Shown in pieces: positions 54,720 through 63,860 of a stretch of 64,000 bases of DNA. The notes below the pieces were generated by a model. It was not told where the DNA came from, did no database searches, and saw nothing but the letters and a program-made list of their open reading frames with translations. The DNA comes from Roseiarcus sp963835955 (GTDB taxonomy: Bacteria > Pseudomonadota > Alphaproteobacteria > Rhizobiales > Beijerinckiaceae), in NCBI GenBank assembly GCA_963835955.1, contig CAWIHZ010000015.1, positions 41,467 through 105,466 of the forward strand, written 5' to 3'. A program made the translations under genes and the position numbers. The number at the start of each line of letters is the position of its first letter. Position 1 is the stretch's first letter.

Positions 54720-56012
54720 ATGTCCAATACGACCATGTCCTTTACAACGCCAGCTTCTTCAAAGTCCGGCCACAAGGTCGGCCGCAGGACCATTCTGAAG
54801 GCTGGCCTCGCGGCCGGCGCGATGCAGTTCGCCAGTCCGTTCATCGTCAGGGCGCTCGGAGAGGAGCCGATCAAGATCGGGCTCGATGACCCATTCACCG
54901 GCACCTACGCCCAATTCGGCAAGAATGAGCAGATCGGATGCCAGCTCGCCATCGATGAAATCAACAAGAAGGGTGGCATTCTCGGCCGCCAGGTGACGTT
55001 GCTGGCGGAAGATTCCACCAGCACCGACACCGGCGTCGCGGTGCAGAAGGCGCACAAACTGCTCGACCGCGACAAGGTCAATTTTCTGTTGGGCAACGTC
55101 AACTCGGCCATGGCGCTCGCGATGGGCGACGTCTCGTCCAAGGCTGGCGTGCTGCATATCGTGACCGGCGGCCACACCGACGCGGTCACCGGCACGGACT
55201 GCCATTGGAACGTGTTCCGCGTCTGCAACACCACGCGCATGGAGACCAACTCCGTCTCCAAGATTCTGTTTGATAAGTACGGCAAGAAATGGTATTTCAT
55301 CACGCCGGACTATGCCTTCGGACATACGCTTCAGCAGGGCTTCGAGGCCAGCCTGAAAAAGTTCGGCGGGACAGAGGTCGGGGCCTCGCTGACGCCGCTC
55401 GGCTCCACCGATTTCTCCCCCTATTTGATCAAGGCGCAGGCGGCGAACCCGGACGTGATCATTTTCCTCACCGCTGGCCAGGACGCGGTCAACTCGCTCA
55501 AACAGGCGGTGCAGTTCGGCCTCGACAAGAAATTCCATATCGCCGGCGCGCAGCAGGAGCTGGAGGTTCTGGAAGGGCTCCCGCCCGAGGCGCGCATAGG
55601 AACCTGGGTGTTCGAATGGTATTGGGTGCAGCCGAACGTGCCGCATGTCGCCGACTTCGTTTCCGCGATCCGGAAGGTCTACAACGGCAAAGTCCCGACC
55701 GCGCGTCACTGGTTCGGTTATGCGTCGGTGTGGACCTGCGCGCTGATCGCCAACCAACTCAAGACCCTCGATGCGGAAAAGCTGGCAAAGGGCCTCGAGA
55801 ACTTCACTCTGCCGCCGGAAGTGGCGCTGATGCCGAATAAGGTGTTTTATCGCGCCGGCAACCATCAACTGATGCCGGACCTGTACGTCGGCCACGCGGT
55901 GGCGAAGGGTCCTGAGCCGGAGGATCTGTTCCACGTCGATTCCGTGGTTCAGGGCGTCGACGTGGCTCTTCCGGTTGAGGAAACCGGCTGCCATTTGAAA
56001 TGGCCGACTTAA
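54720..56012 (+). CDS. Branched-chain-amino-acid-type ABC transporter substrate-binding protein (LivK-like)
   Basis: Protein of 430 aa; GGAGG precedes the ATG at 54720. Twin-arginine-like signal (GRRTILKAGLAAGAMQFASP), then the type I binding-protein fold: IKIGLDDPFTGTYAQFGKNE, CQLAIDEINKKGGILGRQVT, FLLGNVNSAMALAMGDVSSK and FITPDYAFGHTLQQGFEASL. Ligands of this group range from branched-chain amino acids to amides, urea and aromatic acids; not decidable here. Followed by livH- and livM-type genes, but no livG or livF is present. Confidence 0.88.
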   Translation: MSNTTMSFTTPASSKSGHKVGRRTILKAGLAAGAMQFASPFIVRALGEEPIKIGLDDPFTGTYAQFGKNEQIGCQLAIDEINKKGGILGRQVTLLAEDSTSTDTGVAVQKAHKLLDRDKVNFLLGNVNSAMALAMGDVSSKAGVLHIVTGGHTDAVTGTDCHWNVFRVCNTTRMETNSVSKILFDKYGKKWYFITPDYAFGHTLQQGFEASLKKFGGTEVGASLTPLGSTDFSPYLIKAQAANPDVIIFLTAGQDAVNSLKQAVQFGLDKKFHIAGAQQELEVLEGLPPEARIGTWVFEWYWVQPNVPHVADFVSAIRKVYNGKVPTARHWFGYASVWTCALIANQLKTLDAEKLAKGLENFTLPPEVALMPNKVFYRAGNHQLMPDLYVGHAVAKGPEPEDLFHVDSVVQGVDVALPVEETGCHLKWPT

Positions 56013-56020
56013 GCCCGGAT

Positions 56021-56066
56021 CGACGGGCGCCGTCGCGTCGACGGCGCCCGTCGGCGCTCGCCGACG
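56021..56066 (+). promoter_or_regulatory. Very strong stem-loops between the binding-protein and LivH genes
   Basis: CGACGGGCGCCGTC (56021-56034) and GACGGCGCCCGTCG (56040-56053) form a perfect 14-bp stem with a 5-nt loop. A second stem, CGTCGGCG/CGCCGACG (56049-56066), shares its arm, so the two compete. No T-run. The likely effect is mRNA protection or partial termination after the binding-protein cistron. Confidence 0.5.
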
Positions 56067-56091
56067 CGACCGCGCCTGGCTTGCCCTCCCC

Positions 56092-56961
56092 ATGACCCAG
56101 CTCATCCTGTTCAATGTGTTCAACGGGCTCATTATCGGCGCGTTCTATGCGCTGATGGCGCTCGGCCTGTCGCTCATCCTCAACCTGTCCGGCGTCATCA
56201 ATTTCGCTCATGGCGGCTTCCTGGCGATCGGCGCCTACCTCGCCTTCACGTTGATGCCATATGTCGGATTCTGGGGCGCGCTGGCGCTGGCGCCGGTGTT
56301 GACCGCAATATTCGGCCTGATCGTCGAACGCTTTCTCATCCGCCGGGTCTACGGCCGCGATCCGCTTTACAGCCTGCTTCTGACTTTCGGCCTCGCCTTC
56401 ATGCTCGAGGACGGCACCCGCATCATCTGGGGACCGCAGACCCTTCCCTTTTCCGTCCCCGGCTGGATGTCGAATTCGCTGAGCAGCCAGTTCTTCTTTC
56501 TCACCGGCTACCGCCTGTTCATGGTGGCGCTGGCTTCGGCTGCGGTCATTGTTTTCTTCGCCGTGCTGCGCTGGACCCGGCTTGGGATGCGCATTCGCGC
56601 CGGCGCTGTCGATCTCGAAACCGTTTCGGTTCTCGGCGTCAATATCCGGATATTGCGCAGCCTCAATTTCGGGCTCGGCATCTATATGGCCGGGCTTGCC
56701 GGCGTCCTTGCCGCGGGAATGCTCGGCCTGCAGCCGACCATCGGAAGCGATCTCATCATGCCGAGCTTCGTCGCCATCATTATCGGCGGGCTTGGAAGCC
56801 TGCCGGGGACGCTTGTCGGCGGTCTGGTGATCGGGGTCGCCTCCGGCGTCACCAGCGTGTTTTTTCCGTCGGCCAGCGAGGCGGTGATTTATGTCATCAT
56901 GGCCCTCGTCCTCCTCGTTCGTCCGCGCGGGCTGTTCGGCGAGGAGGGCCGCTTCCAATGA
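56092..56961 (+). CDS. livH: Branched-chain-amino-acid-type ABC permease, LivH
   Basis: Protein of 289 aa with eight or so membrane segments. LivH landmarks: NVFNGLIIGAFYALMALGLS, NLSGVINFAHGGFLAIGAYL, LLTFGLAFMLEDGTRIIWGP and MPSFVAIIIGGLGSLPGTLV. Its stop overlaps the start of livM as ATGA. Forms the membrane channel with LivM; the ATPases LivG/LivF are not encoded nearby. Confidence 0.9.
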   Translation: MTQLILFNVFNGLIIGAFYALMALGLSLILNLSGVINFAHGGFLAIGAYLAFTLMPYVGFWGALALAPVLTAIFGLIVERFLIRRVYGRDPLYSLLLTFGLAFMLEDGTRIIWGPQTLPFSVPGWMSNSLSSQFFFLTGYRLFMVALASAAVIVFFAVLRWTRLGMRIRAGAVDLETVSVLGVNIRILRSLNFGLGIYMAGLAGVLAAGMLGLQPTIGSDLIMPSFVAIIIGGLGSLPGTLVGGLVIGVASGVTSVFFPSASEAVIYVIMALVLLVRPRGLFGEEGRFQ

Positions 56962-57905
56962 GGGCGTTTCTGACCAGAAAATACGTCGGAGCGGCGGTGA
57001 TCTGGCTCGTGCTCCTGACGATGCCCTACTGGCTCAATGCGGTCGGCGGCTATACCCAGCTCGGCTCGACCGTCCTGATCATGGCGCTGGCGGCGACCGC
57101 CCTCAATTTTTTGCTCGGCTACACCGGCGTTCTTTCGTTCGGCCACGCCGCCTATTTCGGGCTCGGCGCCTATGGCGCCGGGCTGATCATCAAGGATGTA
57201 GTCCCGAACACGCTGGTCGGCATGGCCGTCGGCGTCGCTGCGGCTGTGGCGGCCGCCGCGGTCGTCGGGCGGCTGATCGTCCACCTGCGCGGAATTTATT
57301 TCGCCATGGTGACGATTGCGTTCGGACAAGTGTTCTACTTCATCGCCTATCGCTGGAACAGCGTGACCGGAGGCGACGATGGCCTCTCGAATTGGGGCCG
57401 CCAGCCGATCAATTTCGGAGTGGTCAAACTCGACATCGCCAAGGATCCGATCGCCTTCTACTACTTTGTGCTGTTTTTCTTCGCCCTTTCGCTTGTGATC
57501 ATGGCGGCGCTGCTGCGATCGCCGTTCGGCCGGACCCTGCTCGCGATCCGAGAGAACGAGCGGCGCGCCCGTTTCCTCGGGATTCCGGTCGATCAGCACA
57601 TCTGGCTGTCCTGGATGATCTCCTGCACATTCGCCGGCCTGGCCGGCGCGCTGTTCGCGCTGCTCAACAACTTCGCCGATCCGCACTATCTTCGATGGGA
57701 CCAGTCGGGGGAGTTCGTCATCATGGCGGTGCTGGGCGGTATGCGCTCGTTCTGGGGGCCGCTGATCGGAGCGGCGATTTTCGTCGTTCTTCAGGACTAT
57801 GTCTCGACGATGACCCAGAACTGGATGTCCTACATCGGCCTGTTCTTTGTCCTCATCGTGCTGTTTTTTCCCGCGGGCGTGCTGGGGATCGTCCGCAAGG
57901 CGTGA
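56958..57905 (+). CDS. livM: Branched-chain-amino-acid-type ABC permease, LivM
   Basis: Protein of 315 aa with multiple membrane segments and LivM landmarks: LAATALNFLLGYTGVLSFGH, AAYFGLGAYGAGLIIKDVV, SPFGRTLLAIRENERRARFL and VIMAVLGGMRSFWGPLIGAA. Coupled to livH by ATGA. Last gene of the set; beyond it the strand switches to zapA. Confidence 0.9.
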   Translation: MRAFLTRKYVGAAVIWLVLLTMPYWLNAVGGYTQLGSTVLIMALAATALNFLLGYTGVLSFGHAAYFGLGAYGAGLIIKDVVPNTLVGMAVGVAAAVAAAAVVGRLIVHLRGIYFAMVTIAFGQVFYFIAYRWNSVTGGDDGLSNWGRQPINFGVVKLDIAKDPIAFYYFVLFFFALSLVIMAALLRSPFGRTLLAIRENERRARFLGIPVDQHIWLSWMISCTFAGLAGALFALLNNFADPHYLRWDQSGEFVIMAVLGGMRSFWGPLIGAAIFVVLQDYVSTMTQNWMSYIGLFFVLIVLFFPAGVLGIVRKA

Positions 57906-57924
57906 TCCGGCGGATCGCGCTGGC

Positions 57925-57940
57925 GACCCGCGATCGGGTC
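57925..57940. terminator. Palindromic stem between convergent livM and zapA
   Basis: GACCCG (57925-57930) and CGGGTC (57935-57940) form a perfect 6-bp stem around CGAT, 20 nt after the livM stop. Short and without a T-run. Confidence 0.3.
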
Positions 57941-57999
57941 TCACAACGCACGCCCGGCGACGCTCAATCCGCGCGGCGCGCTAAGAAATGCGCCGGCGG

Positions 58000-58335
58000 T
58001 CAGCCGTCGGCGCCGCCTTCGAGCCGCGCGGCGACGGCTTCCAGCCGCGATCCGAGTTCGTCGAGGCCGGCGGCGATCGCCGACGCCCGCTCCAGCGCCG
58101 CCGCCGTGCGCTTGCGCTCTTCCGTCGCCTCGTCGCGGGCCTCCGCCAGATTGTCGGCGATCGTCAACGCCGCCATCACGACGAGGCGCTGGTCGCCGAT
58201 CTCGCCGAACGAGGCGCGCAACTCTCCGATCTTGCTGTCGATCAGCCCCGCGAGCAACTCCAGCCGGGCCTCCTCGCCCTCGTTGCAGGCGAGGCGATAC
58301 TTGCGGTTGTCGATCGTGACCGAAACATGCGCCAT
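58000..58335 (-). CDS. zapA: Cell division protein ZapA
   Basis: Protein of 111 aa. N-terminal VSVTIDNRKYRLACNEGEEA then LAGLIDSKIGELRASFGEIG and DQRLVVMAALTIADNL, the ZapA dimer-forming core; the last 45 residues are a coiled coil (ARDEATEERKRTAAALERAS). Stabilises FtsZ bundles at the division site. Downstream of the DUF4164 gene with 34 nt between; this pairing is typical of Rhizobiales. Only about 95 nt follow to livM, too little for the 6S RNA often found after zapA. Confidence 0.9.
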   Translation of the reverse strand: MAHVSVTIDNRKYRLACNEGEEARLELLAGLIDSKIGELRASFGEIGDQRLVVMAALTIADNLAEARDEATEERKRTAAALERASAIAAGLDELGSRLEAVAARLEGGADG

Positions 58336-58369
58336 GTCGCGCGCCTCTTTATTCGAAGACGCCCGGCGT

Positions 58370-58672
58370 CTAGCCCGCCGCCGGATCCATCCTTTCGAGA
58401 ATTTTTCCGATCGCGAGCGCCGCGCGCGCGAGCCGTTCGCCCGCCTCCAGGTTGGCGGCCTCGAGCGCGCGCGAGCGGTCGAGCGCGGAGTCGAGTTCGA
58501 CCGCGAGCCGCGAGCGATCGTCCTGCATCAGGGCGTATTCTTCCTCGACGCCCGCGCGGGCGTCGTCGCGCCGCGCGCGCCGTTCGACCGCGCGCTCCAC
58601 CTGATCGACGGCCGAGGCGAGCCGCCTCAGCGACAGCTCCAGAGCGTTCGAGGACGCATCGATTCTGTCCAT
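58370..58672 (-). CDS. DUF4164 family coiled-coil protein
   Basis: Protein of 100 aa, almost wholly a predicted coiled coil: NALELSLRRLASAVDQVERA, EEYALMQDDRSRLAVELDSA, LDRSRALEAANLEAGERLA. Matches the small DUF4164 proteins that precede zapA in Rhizobiales. Function unknown; the conserved neighbourhood suggests a part in cell division. Confidence 0.8.
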   Translation of the reverse strand: MDRIDASSNALELSLRRLASAVDQVERAVERRARRDDARAGVEEEYALMQDDRSRLAVELDSALDRSRALEAANLEAGERLARAALAIGKILERMDPAAG

Positions 58673-58832
58673 TGCAGCGTTTTGTTTACGCGATGCTTGA
58701 AAGCGGCGTCAACGCTCGCGGCCATGCGCCAAGGCTGAATGCCAAGTTGTCAACGGTTGGATGCTCGAGATTCGCCTCAAAGCGCGTCGGAGGAACGCGC
58801 GCTGGCGTCGGGGCCTTGGCTCCGGCGGCCGT

Positions 58833-59375
58833 TCAATGGCCCTCGAACGCGATCAGCGTGCGGACCGGCACGCCGAGGGCCCTGAGCTTCGCGGCGCCGC
58901 CCAATTCCGGCAGGTCGATGACGAAACAGGCGGCGACGAGGTCGCCGCCGACTTTTTTCAGCAGCTTCGCCGCTCCTTCCGCCGTTCCGCCGGTCGCGAT
59001 CAGATCGTCGACCAGCAGCACGCGTTCGCCGGGCCGCACCGCGTCCTCGTGGATCTCCATCTCATCCAGCCCGTATTCGAGGCTGTAGGCGATGCTCAGC
59101 TTCGCATGCGGCAGCTTTCCCTTCTTGCGGATCGGCACGAAGCCGGCCGACAGCTGATGGGCGACCGCGCCGCCGAGGATGAAGCCGCGCGCCTCCATGC
59201 CGGCGATCTTGTCGATCTTGGTTCCAGCCCATGGCTGCACCAGTTCGTCGATGGCGCGGCGGAAGGCGCCGGCGTCGCCGAGCAGGGTCGTGATGTCGCG
59301 AAACATCACGCCCGGCTTGGGATAGTCCGGGATCGAGCGGATATGACGCTTAAGCTCCGAATCCAAATCCATCAT
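58833..59375 (-). CDS. apt: Adenine phosphoribosyltransferase
   Basis: 180 aa from ATG 59375 (a second ATG follows at once). Makes AMP from adenine and PRPP in purine salvage. Landmarks: SIPDYPKPGVMFRDITTLLG, KIAGMEARGFILGGAVAHQL, FVPIRKKGKLPHAKLSIAYS and the PRPP loop VLLVDDLIATGGTAEGAAKL. The frame is open to 59441 but with arginine-rich filler. Monocistronic. Confidence 0.95.
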   Translation of the reverse strand: MMDLDSELKRHIRSIPDYPKPGVMFRDITTLLGDAGAFRRAIDELVQPWAGTKIDKIAGMEARGFILGGAVAHQLSAGFVPIRKKGKLPHAKLSIAYSLEYGLDEMEIHEDAVRPGERVLLVDDLIATGGTAEGAAKLLKKVGGDLVAACFVIDLPELGGAAKLRALGVPVRTLIAFEGH

Positions 59376-59598
59376 GCGTCTCACTGGCGCGCGGCCGGGG
59401 CCGCCGGCGCCGCGAGGCCGGCGTCGGTGGCGAAGCGTCAACCCGCTGGTCGAGCGCCATTATCGGGTCGCGCGTCGGTCGTGGCAAGCCGACCGAGGGG
59501 CGCGGTTCAAGGAACGATCCGAGCCGATTAGGCGCCGCCTCGCCTTGCTCCCGTCCGTCGGCGCTTATGCTATCCTGTCTGGCGCCTGAGGGCTCACT

Positions 59599-61422
59599 AT
59601 GTCGGAAACCCGCAAACTCGCCGCAATCCTTGCCGCCGACGTGGTCGGCTACAGTCGGCTCGCGGGCGCGGACGAGGAGCGCACGCTCGCGCGGCTGAGG
59701 GCTTTGCGCAGCGATCTGATCGACCCGAGCATCGCCGTGCATCACGGGCGCACGGTCAAGCGGACCGGCGACGGCGGCTCTGGTCGAGTTCCGCAGCGTG
59801 GTCGACGCGGTGCGTTGCGCGATCGAGGTGCAGAACGGAATGGTCGAGCGCAATGCGGGCGTCGCGCCGGAACGGCGCATCGAATTTCGCATCGGCGTTC
59901 ATTTCGGCGACGTGGTCGAGGAGGCCGACGGCGATCTGATGGGCGACGGCGTCAATATCGCCGCGCGGCTCGAAGGCATTTGCGCGCCCGGCGCGATCTG
60001 CCTCTCCGAGGACGCCTATCGTCAGGTCAAGGGGCGGCTCGATCTCGCGGTCAGCGATCTCGGCCCGACCCAGCTCAAGAACATCGCCGAGCCGATCCGG
60101 GTCTATGCGCTTGAAGTCGGCGCGCCCGCCCAGGCGAAGCCCGCGCCGGCGCCCGACGCAACCGAAAAACCTCGGCGCCGCGACCCGCGCCTCTCGATTG
60201 TCGTGCTGCCGTTCGCCAATATCGGGCGGCGATCCCGAGCAGGAGCATTTCGTCGACGGCAGGTCACGGAGAGCCTCACCACCGATCTCTCGCGAATACG
60301 CGGCGCTCTTCGTGATCGCGCGCAAACGGCGTTCACCTACAAGGGCAAGCCGGCTCGACGTGAAGACGATCGGCGCGAGAGTTGAGCGTGCGCTACGTGC
60401 TCGAGGGCAGCGTCTCAACGCGGCGGCAACCGCGTGCGCGTCAACGTCCAGCTGATCGACGCCGAGACCGGCAACCACCTCTGGGCCGAGCGGTTCGACA
60501 GCCCCTTGGCGACCTCTTCGACATGCAGGACGAAATCGTCGCCCGGCTGGCCGTCGCCGCTGAACATCGAGCTCGTCGCCGCCGAAGCGCGACGCGCCGA
60601 GCGCTCGCGAACCCCGACCCGAAGGAATCGTATTTCCAGGGATATGGCTTGCGCTCAATAAGGGTTCTGACGCCTGACCAATGTCACGCAGGCGCGCGGC
60701 TTTTGCGATCGCGCGCTCGCGCGCCGATCCCGAGCAATGTCGACGCGCTCGATCGGATCGGCCGGCGCGGACATGCATCGCGGGCCTATATGCTTTTGTG
60801 ACGCGATCCGGCGGCGGCCTTCGCGGCGGCCGAAGCGCAAGTTGACGCAAAGCCTTGTCGCTCGGTCCCAACTGACGCATGCCCGCGGGCCATCTGGCGC
60901 TGGCGGCTTGTCGAGGTGTTCACCGGCGCGCCGTGCGGAAGGCATCGCCGAATGTCGACGTGCGCTGGAGCTGGATCCGAAATCTCGCCGCCGCCCACGC
61001 CTATCATCGGACTTGGCAAGATCTTCGTCGGCCGCGCCGAGGAAACCGAGGCGTCACGATTCGCAGAGGCGCTGCGCCTCAGTCCGCGCGATCCGTTGAG
61101 CTTACTGCTGGATGCGGATATCGCGGGCACGCGAAGCTTCACCTCGGCGAGTTACGAGCAAGCGGTCGAGTGGTGCCCGCCGGGCGATCGAGATCAACCG
61201 AAATTATCCGATTTCGCATATTTTATCTGCCGCTGCGCTCGCCCAGCTTGGCCGACTGGACAGGCGCAGTTCCGACGTCAAGGCTCGCGCTCGCGCTCAA
61301 GCTTCAACGATCTCCGCGCCCGGCCATTGGACGGCGTGGAGCGACGACCCGACGTATCTACGCCGCGAGCTCGAGCGCCATTTGTCGAAGGCATGCGCAA
61401 GGCCGGAGTTCCCGAACAATGA
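59599..61422 (+). pseudogene. Decayed adenylate/guanylate cyclase with TolB-like and TPR regions (copy 1)
   Basis: GAGGG precedes ATG 59599. The cyclase domain starts well: RKLAAILAADVVGYSRLAGA. An extra G near 59772 breaks GDGALVEF; the next frame carries VVDAVRCAIEVQNGMVERN, RIEFRIGVHFGDVVEEADGD, LMGDGVNIAARLEGICAPGA. Past 60220 the TolB-like segment is scattered over three frames (GGDPEQEHFVDG, VRYVLEGSV, RVNVQLIDAETGNHLWAERF, LFDMQDEIVARLA), as are the TPRs (IGLGKIFVGRAEET, RFAEALRLSPRDPLSLLLD). Ends in MRKAGVPEQ-stop. At least six indels. Confidence 0.75.
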
Positions 61423-63322
61423 CCGCCGCCCGCCGCCTCGCCGCGATCCTCGCCGCCGACGTCGTCGGCTACTCCCGCCTGATGGGCGAGGACGAGGCGG
61501 GGACGGCGCTAAGCGTTCGCGAGCATCGCGACGCGGCGCGGCCGATCGTGGCGGGCTTGGGCGGCCGCATCGTCAAGACGACCGGCGACGGGCTGCTGCT
61601 GGAGTTTCCCTCCGTGGTCGCCGCGGTCGAATGCGCGATCGCGATCCAGAAACTGATGGCGGAGCGCAATGCCCCAACGCCGGCGGCGAAGCGCATCCTC
61701 TATCGCATCGGGGTCAACCTCGGCGACGTGCTGATCGACGGCGACGACATCCTCGGCGACGGCGTCAATATCGCGGCGCGGCTGGAGGGAATTTGCGAGC
61801 CGGGCGGCGTGCTGATCTCGGGCACGGCCTACGACCATGTGCGCGGCAGGATCGACGCCGACTTCGTCGATCTCGGCGAGAAGCCGCTCAAGAACATCGC
61901 GCGGCCGGTGCGCGTTTATGCGCTTGGGGTCGGCGAGATCGCTCGGGCGAGCGCCTCGACGCCTCCGACGCCCGCTGTCCTGGCAAAACCGACAGCGGCG
62001 GCGCTGTTGGGGATCGCGGCCTTGCTCATCGTGATTGCGGCTGGCGGGTGGCACTGGTTCATCGCCAACGGGCCTGGCGCCGTCGCCACGGGCCCGGCCG
62101 CGCCAGTCTCCACGCCGGCGTCCGAGGCCGGGCAGCTCTCCATCGTCGTGTTGCCGTTCGCCAATCTCTCCGGCGACCCGAGCCAGGATTATTTCGCCGA
62201 CGGACTCACGGAGAACTTGACCACCGACCTGTCGCGCCTCAGCGGCTCCTTCGTGATCGCGCGCAACACCGCCTTCACGTTCAAAGGCAAGAATGTCGAC
62301 GCCCGGGTAATCGGCAAGGAGCTTGGGGTCCGCTATGTGCTTGAAGGGTCTGTCCAGCGCGACGACGGCCGCATGCGCGTCAACGCCCAGCTGATCGACG
62401 CGGAAAGCGGCAAGCATCTCTGGGCCGAGCGCTTCGACAAGCCGCTGGCTGATCTCTTCGAAATGCAGGACGAGATCGTCGCCCGCCTCGCCAATCAACT
62501 GGGGACGGAACTGACGTCGGCCGAAGCGCATCGGGCCGAACGAGCATCGAATCCCGATTCGATGGACCTCTTTTTTCAAGGACTGGCATCGCTCAATAAG
62601 GGGATCAACGTCGAAAATATGGCGCAGGCGCGCGGCTATTTTGAGCGCGCCCTGACGGTCGATCCCGGCAACCTCGACGCATTGCTCGGCCTGGGGCGGG
62701 TCGACTATTCGGTGGGCGCAGCCTATCTGTCGGACGACCGGGACGCCCGGCTCGCGGCGGCCGAGGCGGAAATAGGCAAGGTGCTTTCTCTGCGGCCGAA
62801 CGATGCGCTGGCCCACGAGATCGATGGGCGGCGTCCTGATCGAGACCAAGCGCGCGGACCAGGGCATCGCCGAACTCGAGCGAGCGTTGGCGCTCGATCC
62901 GAACCTGGCCGCTGCTCACGGGGCTATCGGTCTCCCCAAGATATTCGTCGGTCGCCCCGAAGAAACTGGAGCCCATGAAAGCGAAGCCTTGCGCCTCTCT
63001 CCGCGCGACAGTTTCGCCTGGCTCTGGCTGCACTTCGCGGGCGCCGCGAAGCTATGACTCTCGGCGAGAGGAGGAGGCCGTCGCATTGTTTCGCCGCTCG
63101 ATCGAGAACAACCGGACCATCCGCTAACGCATTTCTTCCTCGCCGCAACGCTGGCCAATCTTGGAAATTGGAAGAGGCCACGCCGAGGCCAAAGCCGGCC
63201 TCGCGCTCGACCCGGGCTTCTCGATCCGTCGCTTTCGCGCCGGCACGCTGAGCGACAACCCAGTCTATCTGGAGGGAGCGGCTCTACGAGGCTGCGCAAG
63301 GCCGGAGTCCCCGAACAATGAT
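61419..63322 (+). CDS. Class III adenylate/guanylate cyclase with TM helix, TolB-like domain and TPRs (copy 2), 3' end frameshifted
   Basis: ATG 61419 overlaps the stop of copy 1 (ATGA). Intact for about 470 codons. The cyclase domain (~5-170) has RRLAAILAADVVGYSRLMGE with metal Asp14, IVKTTGDGLLLEFPSVVAAV, RIGVNLGDVLIDGDDILGDG and VNIAARLEGICEPGG. A TM helix (AAALLGIAALLIVIAAGG) and a TolB-like domain (LSIVVLPFANLSGDPSQDYF; VRYVLEGSVQRDDGRMRVNA) follow. TPRs start near 62530. A shift at ~62822 and two more after 63050 scatter the last TPRs. The original end is RKAGVPEQ-stop at 63322. Makes cAMP or cGMP at the membrane. Confidence 0.8.
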
Positions 63323-63336
63323 CGCCGCCCGCCGCT
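63319..63336 (+). pseudogene. Six-codon start of a third cyclase gene
   Basis: ATG 63319 again overlaps the stop of the previous copy as ATGA and reads MIAARR, matching the MTAARR start of copy 2; the next codons (CSGSAEGDP) are unrelated and lead to the cupin ribosome site. A relic of a third head-to-tail cyclase gene. Confidence 0.5.
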
Positions 63337-63363
63337 GTTCCGGTTCAGCTGAAGGAGATCCAC

Positions 63364-63846
63364 ATGACACAAGTGACCATGAACCTCCGTGTCAATCCAT
63401 CTGACGAGACCATCCGCCTCGGTCCGCTCGCCGTGCGCTTCTTGCTCACCGGAGAGAATTCGACCGGCAGCGTCGCCGCCTTTGAACTCCTTGTCCCGGG
63501 CGCGCAGCGTCTGGCGGCTCCAGCGCATAGCCACGACCATTACGAGGAGACGATCTACGGCATCGATGGAGTGCTGACCTGGACTGTGGACGGAAAACAA
63601 TTTGATGTCGGGCCGGGGCAAGCGCTGTGCATTCCACGAGGCGCGATTCACCGATTCGACAACAACGGAATTCGGGACGCGAAGGCGCTCTGCGTGATCA
63701 CGCCAGCCATGATAGGTCCGCAGTATTTCCGCGAGACTGCCGAGGTGATCAATGCGACGCCCGGTGGTCCGCCGGATCGAGCAGGGTTGGCGGAGATCAT
63801 GCGCCGCCACGGCATCACGCCGGCTCCGCCTCAGAGGTCGCCTTAA
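63364..63846 (+). CDS. Cupin-domain protein
   Basis: Protein of 160 aa; GAAGGAG precedes the ATG. A single cupin barrel: AAPAHSHDHYEETIYGIDGV carries the metal-binding HxH...E of motif 1, and GQALCIPRGAIHRFDNNG carries motif 2 with its His. Composition is slightly less GC-rich than its flanks. Small cupins of this type include dioxygenases, isomerases and sensors; the reaction cannot be assigned. It sits between the first six codons and the last codons of a cyclase gene, so it seems to have replaced the middle of that copy. Confidence 0.85.
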   Translation: MTQVTMNLRVNPSDETIRLGPLAVRFLLTGENSTGSVAAFELLVPGAQRLAAPAHSHDHYEETIYGIDGVLTWTVDGKQFDVGPGQALCIPRGAIHRFDNNGIRDAKALCVITPAMIGPQYFRETAEVINATPGGPPDRAGLAEIMRRHGITPAPPQRSP

Positions 63847-63860
63847 TTTCCCCTGACTGT

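Noticed and set aside
57906..57999. 6S RNA gene downstream of zapA
   Set aside because: Only about 95 nt are available and no 6S-like long central-bulge hairpin is visible.
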